Below are positions 13,971 through 15,704 of a DNA stretch of 15,704 bases, piece after piece. A model generated the notes under the pieces. It saw nothing but the letters and a program-made list of their open reading frames with translations, searched no databases and had not been told where the DNA came from. The position numbers and the translations under genes are program-made. Position 1 is the first letter of the stretch; every line of letters begins with the position of its first letter. Source of the DNA: CAZYJR01 sp964647905 (GTDB lineage Bacteria > Desulfobacterota > DSM-4660 > Desulfatiglandales > HGW-15); assembly GCA_964647905.1 (NCBI GenBank), contig CAZYJR010000054.1, positions 1-15,704 on the forward strand. Direction: 5' to 3'.

Positions 13971-15200
13971 ATGAGCTTTGAGTTCTTCCTGGGCCTTCGC
14001 TACTTGAAGGCCAAGCGCAAGCAGACTTTCATATCGGTGATCACCATCATATCCGTGGTCGGTGTAATGGTGGGGGTCATGTCCCTGGTGGTGGTGCTCT
14101 CCGTGATGAACGGGTTCCGCTCGGATCTCCTCTCCAAGATCCTCGGGGTGAACGCGCATATCCTGGTGATGAGCTACGAGGGGCCTTTCGGCGGCTACAG
14201 CCGGGTGGCCGAAGAAGTGATGGATACAGAGGGGGTGGTGGCGGTCAGTCCCTTTGTATACAGCCAGGTCATGGTCAATTGCTCGGGCAATGTCTCCGGT
14301 GCCGTGTATCGCGGGCTGGATCCGAAGAGCGCCGGAGAAGTCCTTCAACTGGAACGGATGCTGGGGGAAGGCGGGCTGGATGCCTTGGAGGGAGGTCAAG
14401 AGCGGAAGCTCCCGGGCATAGTGCTGGGAAAGCAATTGGCAAGGCAGATAGGTGCGGCCCGGGGCGGGACGGTCACGGTCATTTCTCCCCAGGGGAGGCT
14501 CACGCCGATGGGACGCACGCCCAATGAGCGGCGGTACCTGGTGGTGGACCTCCTGGATTCGGGGATGTACGAGTATGACGCATCCCTGGTATATGTGGCC
14601 CTGGAAGAGGCCCAGGATTTCTTGGGACTGGAGGGGAGGGTGACCGGGCTGGAAGTGCGGGTGGATGACGCCTACGCCTCGGATCAAATCGCCGCCGCAG
14701 TGGAGAGAAACCTGGGCCGTCCCTATTGGACCAAGGACTGGAAGCTGATGAACCGGAGCCTGTTCTCCGCCCTGAAGCTGGAGAAGATCACCATGTTCGT
14801 CATCCTCACCATGATAATACTGGTGGGGGCGCTCAACATAATCAGTACCCTGGTCATGGTGGTGATGGAGAAGACCCGGGACATGGCCATCCTGAGGGCC
14901 ATGGGGGCAGGCGCGCACAGCATAATGAGCGTCTTCATGCTACAGGGTCTCCTGGTGGGGCTGGCAGGGACCCTGGCCGGGCTTGCATCCGGGCTGGGAA
15001 TCTGTCATCTTCTGGGAAAATACAAATTCATTAGTTTGCCGTCCGATGTCTACTACATTTCCACTCTCCCGGTAAAAGTGGAGATGTTGGATGTAATTTT
15101 CGTCGCATCAGCGGCTCTTTTGATTTCTTTTCTGGCCACTATTTATCCGTCATGGTATGCAGCCAGGCTCAATCCTGTAGAGGCGCTGCGCTATGAGTAG
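13971..15200 (+). CDS. LolC/LolE-family lipoprotein-releasing ABC transporter permease
   Basis: This inner-membrane subunit of the LolCDE complex extracts outer-membrane lipoproteins and hands them to LolA. The 409-residue protein has the classic layout. A short cytosolic start (FFLGLRYLKAKRKQTF) precedes TM1 at about 20-46, followed by the hallmark MNGFRSDL. A large periplasmic domain (about 50-268) comes next, then TM2 at about 272-298, TM3 at about 318-348 and TM4 at about 373-392. The cytosolic TRDMAILRAMGA coupling helix sits between TM2 and TM3, and the protein ends YAARLNPVEALRYE. Only one permease is visible; a single LolC/E type working as a homodimer is inferred. Its stop overlaps the lolD start by 8 bases. 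The last 60 codons are markedly AT-richer than the rest. Confidence 0.94.
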   Translation: MSFEFFLGLRYLKAKRKQTFISVITIISVVGVMVGVMSLVVVLSVMNGFRSDLLSKILGVNAHILVMSYEGPFGGYSRVAEEVMDTEGVVAVSPFVYSQVMVNCSGNVSGAVYRGLDPKSAGEVLQLERMLGEGGLDALEGGQERKLPGIVLGKQLARQIGAARGGTVTVISPQGRLTPMGRTPNERRYLVVDLLDSGMYEYDASLVYVALEEAQDFLGLEGRVTGLEVRVDDAYASDQIAAAVERNLGRPYWTKDWKLMNRSLFSALKLEKITMFVILTMIILVGALNIISTLVMVVMEKTRDMAILRAMGAGAHSIMSVFMLQGLLVGLAGTLAGLASGLGICHLLGKYKFISLPSDVYYISTLPVKVEMLDVIFVASAALLISFLATIYPSWYAARLNPVEALRYE

Positions 15201-15704
15201 GCTGGACGGCAAGATGCCGCGGGAATACGAGGCCGAGAGGGCCGGACCGGTGCTGGAGCTGGAGGATGTACACAAGAGTTTCAGGCACGACGGAAATATC
15301 ATTCATGTTCTCAAGGGAATCAACCTCGAGGTCCGCTCAGGAGACACCGTGGCCCTTACCGGGGCATCGGGGGTGGGCAAATCAACCCTGCTGAACGTAA
15401 TGGGGACGCTCGAGCCCCCCAGCCTTGGCAGGGTTCGGTTCCGGGATCGTGACGTGTCCGGGCTGGGCGAGGCCGACCTTTGCAGGCTGAGGAACCGTGA
15501 CATCGGTTTCGTGTTTCAGTTCCATCACCTGCTCCCGGAGTTCGACGCCGTTGAGAATACCGTAATGCCCGCCCTTATAGCCCGGGTTCCCAAGAAGGAG
15601 GCCTTTAGGCTGGGAGAGGCCATTCTGGGCAAGGTGGGCTTGGGGCACCGGCTGAGGCACAGGATCGGGGAGCTTTCCGGCGGCGAGCAGCAGAGGGTGG
15701 CCAT
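15193..15704 (+). CDS. lolD: LolD-type lipoprotein-releasing ABC transporter ATPase (3' end outside window)
   Basis: This cytosolic ATPase drives the LolCDE complex. The reading frame starts at an ATG that overlaps the permease stop by 8 bases, is preceded by GAGG 11 bases upstream, and runs open off the window end (170 full codons). Walker A reads TGASGVGKST (56-65), with Val where Ser is common. The Q-loop segment is GFVFQFHHLLPEF (Gln109), which is characteristic of LolD. The ABC signature LSGGEQQRVA is at 161-170. Walker B, the D-loop and the H-loop lie beyond the window. The first 17 residues before the ABC fold are charged and variable; a start at Met8 is possible. Tight overlap implies coupled translation with its permease. 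Confidence 0.93.
   Translation, partial: MSRLDGKMPREYEAERAGPVLELEDVHKSFRHDGNIIHVLKGINLEVRSGDTVALTGASGVGKSTLLNVMGTLEPPSLGRVRFRDRDVSGLGEADLCRLRNRDIGFVFQFHHLLPEFDAVENTVMPALIARVPKKEAFRLGEAILGKVGLGHRLRHRIGELSGGEQQRVA

Noticed and set aside
12507..14918. An 803-codon open frame antisense to lysS and the Lol permease
   Set aside because: Same artefact: full overlap with two confidently identified genes, and a low-complexity His/Gly/Pro/Gln-rich product.

Overview
The window is GC-rich (roughly two-thirds G+C), tightly packed chromosomal DNA from a diderm bacterium. LolC/E and LolD (outer-membrane lipoprotein export) and GmhA (heptose for LPS) imply an outer membrane. SelA, a molybdopterin oxidoreductase and an acetoacetate-activating enzyme suggest an anaerobic, organic-acid-using lifestyle. 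The lysS-lolC/E-lolD order and overall style fit Desulfobacterota (former Deltaproteobacteria). That assignment is inference; no marker gene proves it.

Layout: a tRNA-His gene (15-91, minus) lies back to back with selA (358-1794, plus), each with a recognisable sigma-70-type promoter in the gap. After selA comes a second promoter with two nested inverted repeats (1820-1886). It precedes a long same-strand run: gmhA, a zinc-ribbon FmdB-type protein, ispF, cysS, uvrB and a single-subunit molybdopterin oxidoreductase (1981-9087). This run ends in a strong stem-loop that overlaps the last gene's stop codon. Two minus-strand genes converge on it: an acetoacetate-CoA ligase (10210-12165) followed 28 bases downstream by an unrecognised 345-residue protein (9144-10181). 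Divergent from these is lysS (12456-13940), then a LolC/E permease (13971-15200) and the start of lolD, which is cut by the window end.

How the genes work together: most are housekeeping genes for translation (tRNA-His, CysS, LysS), isoprenoid precursors (IspF), DNA repair (UvrB) and envelope building (GmhA, LolC/E, LolD). SelA supplies Sec-tRNA, but no selB, tRNA-Sec or selenoprotein is visible here, and the molybdoenzyme carries Cys where relatives may have Sec. The least ordinary items are the molybdoenzyme's iron-sulfur motif, in which Asp occupies a usual Cys position, the unknown protein downstream of the acetoacetate-CoA ligase, and the promoter/inverted-repeat block before gmhA. I found no CRISPR, insertion sequence, phage or defence system. 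Every gap between genes is under 300 bases.
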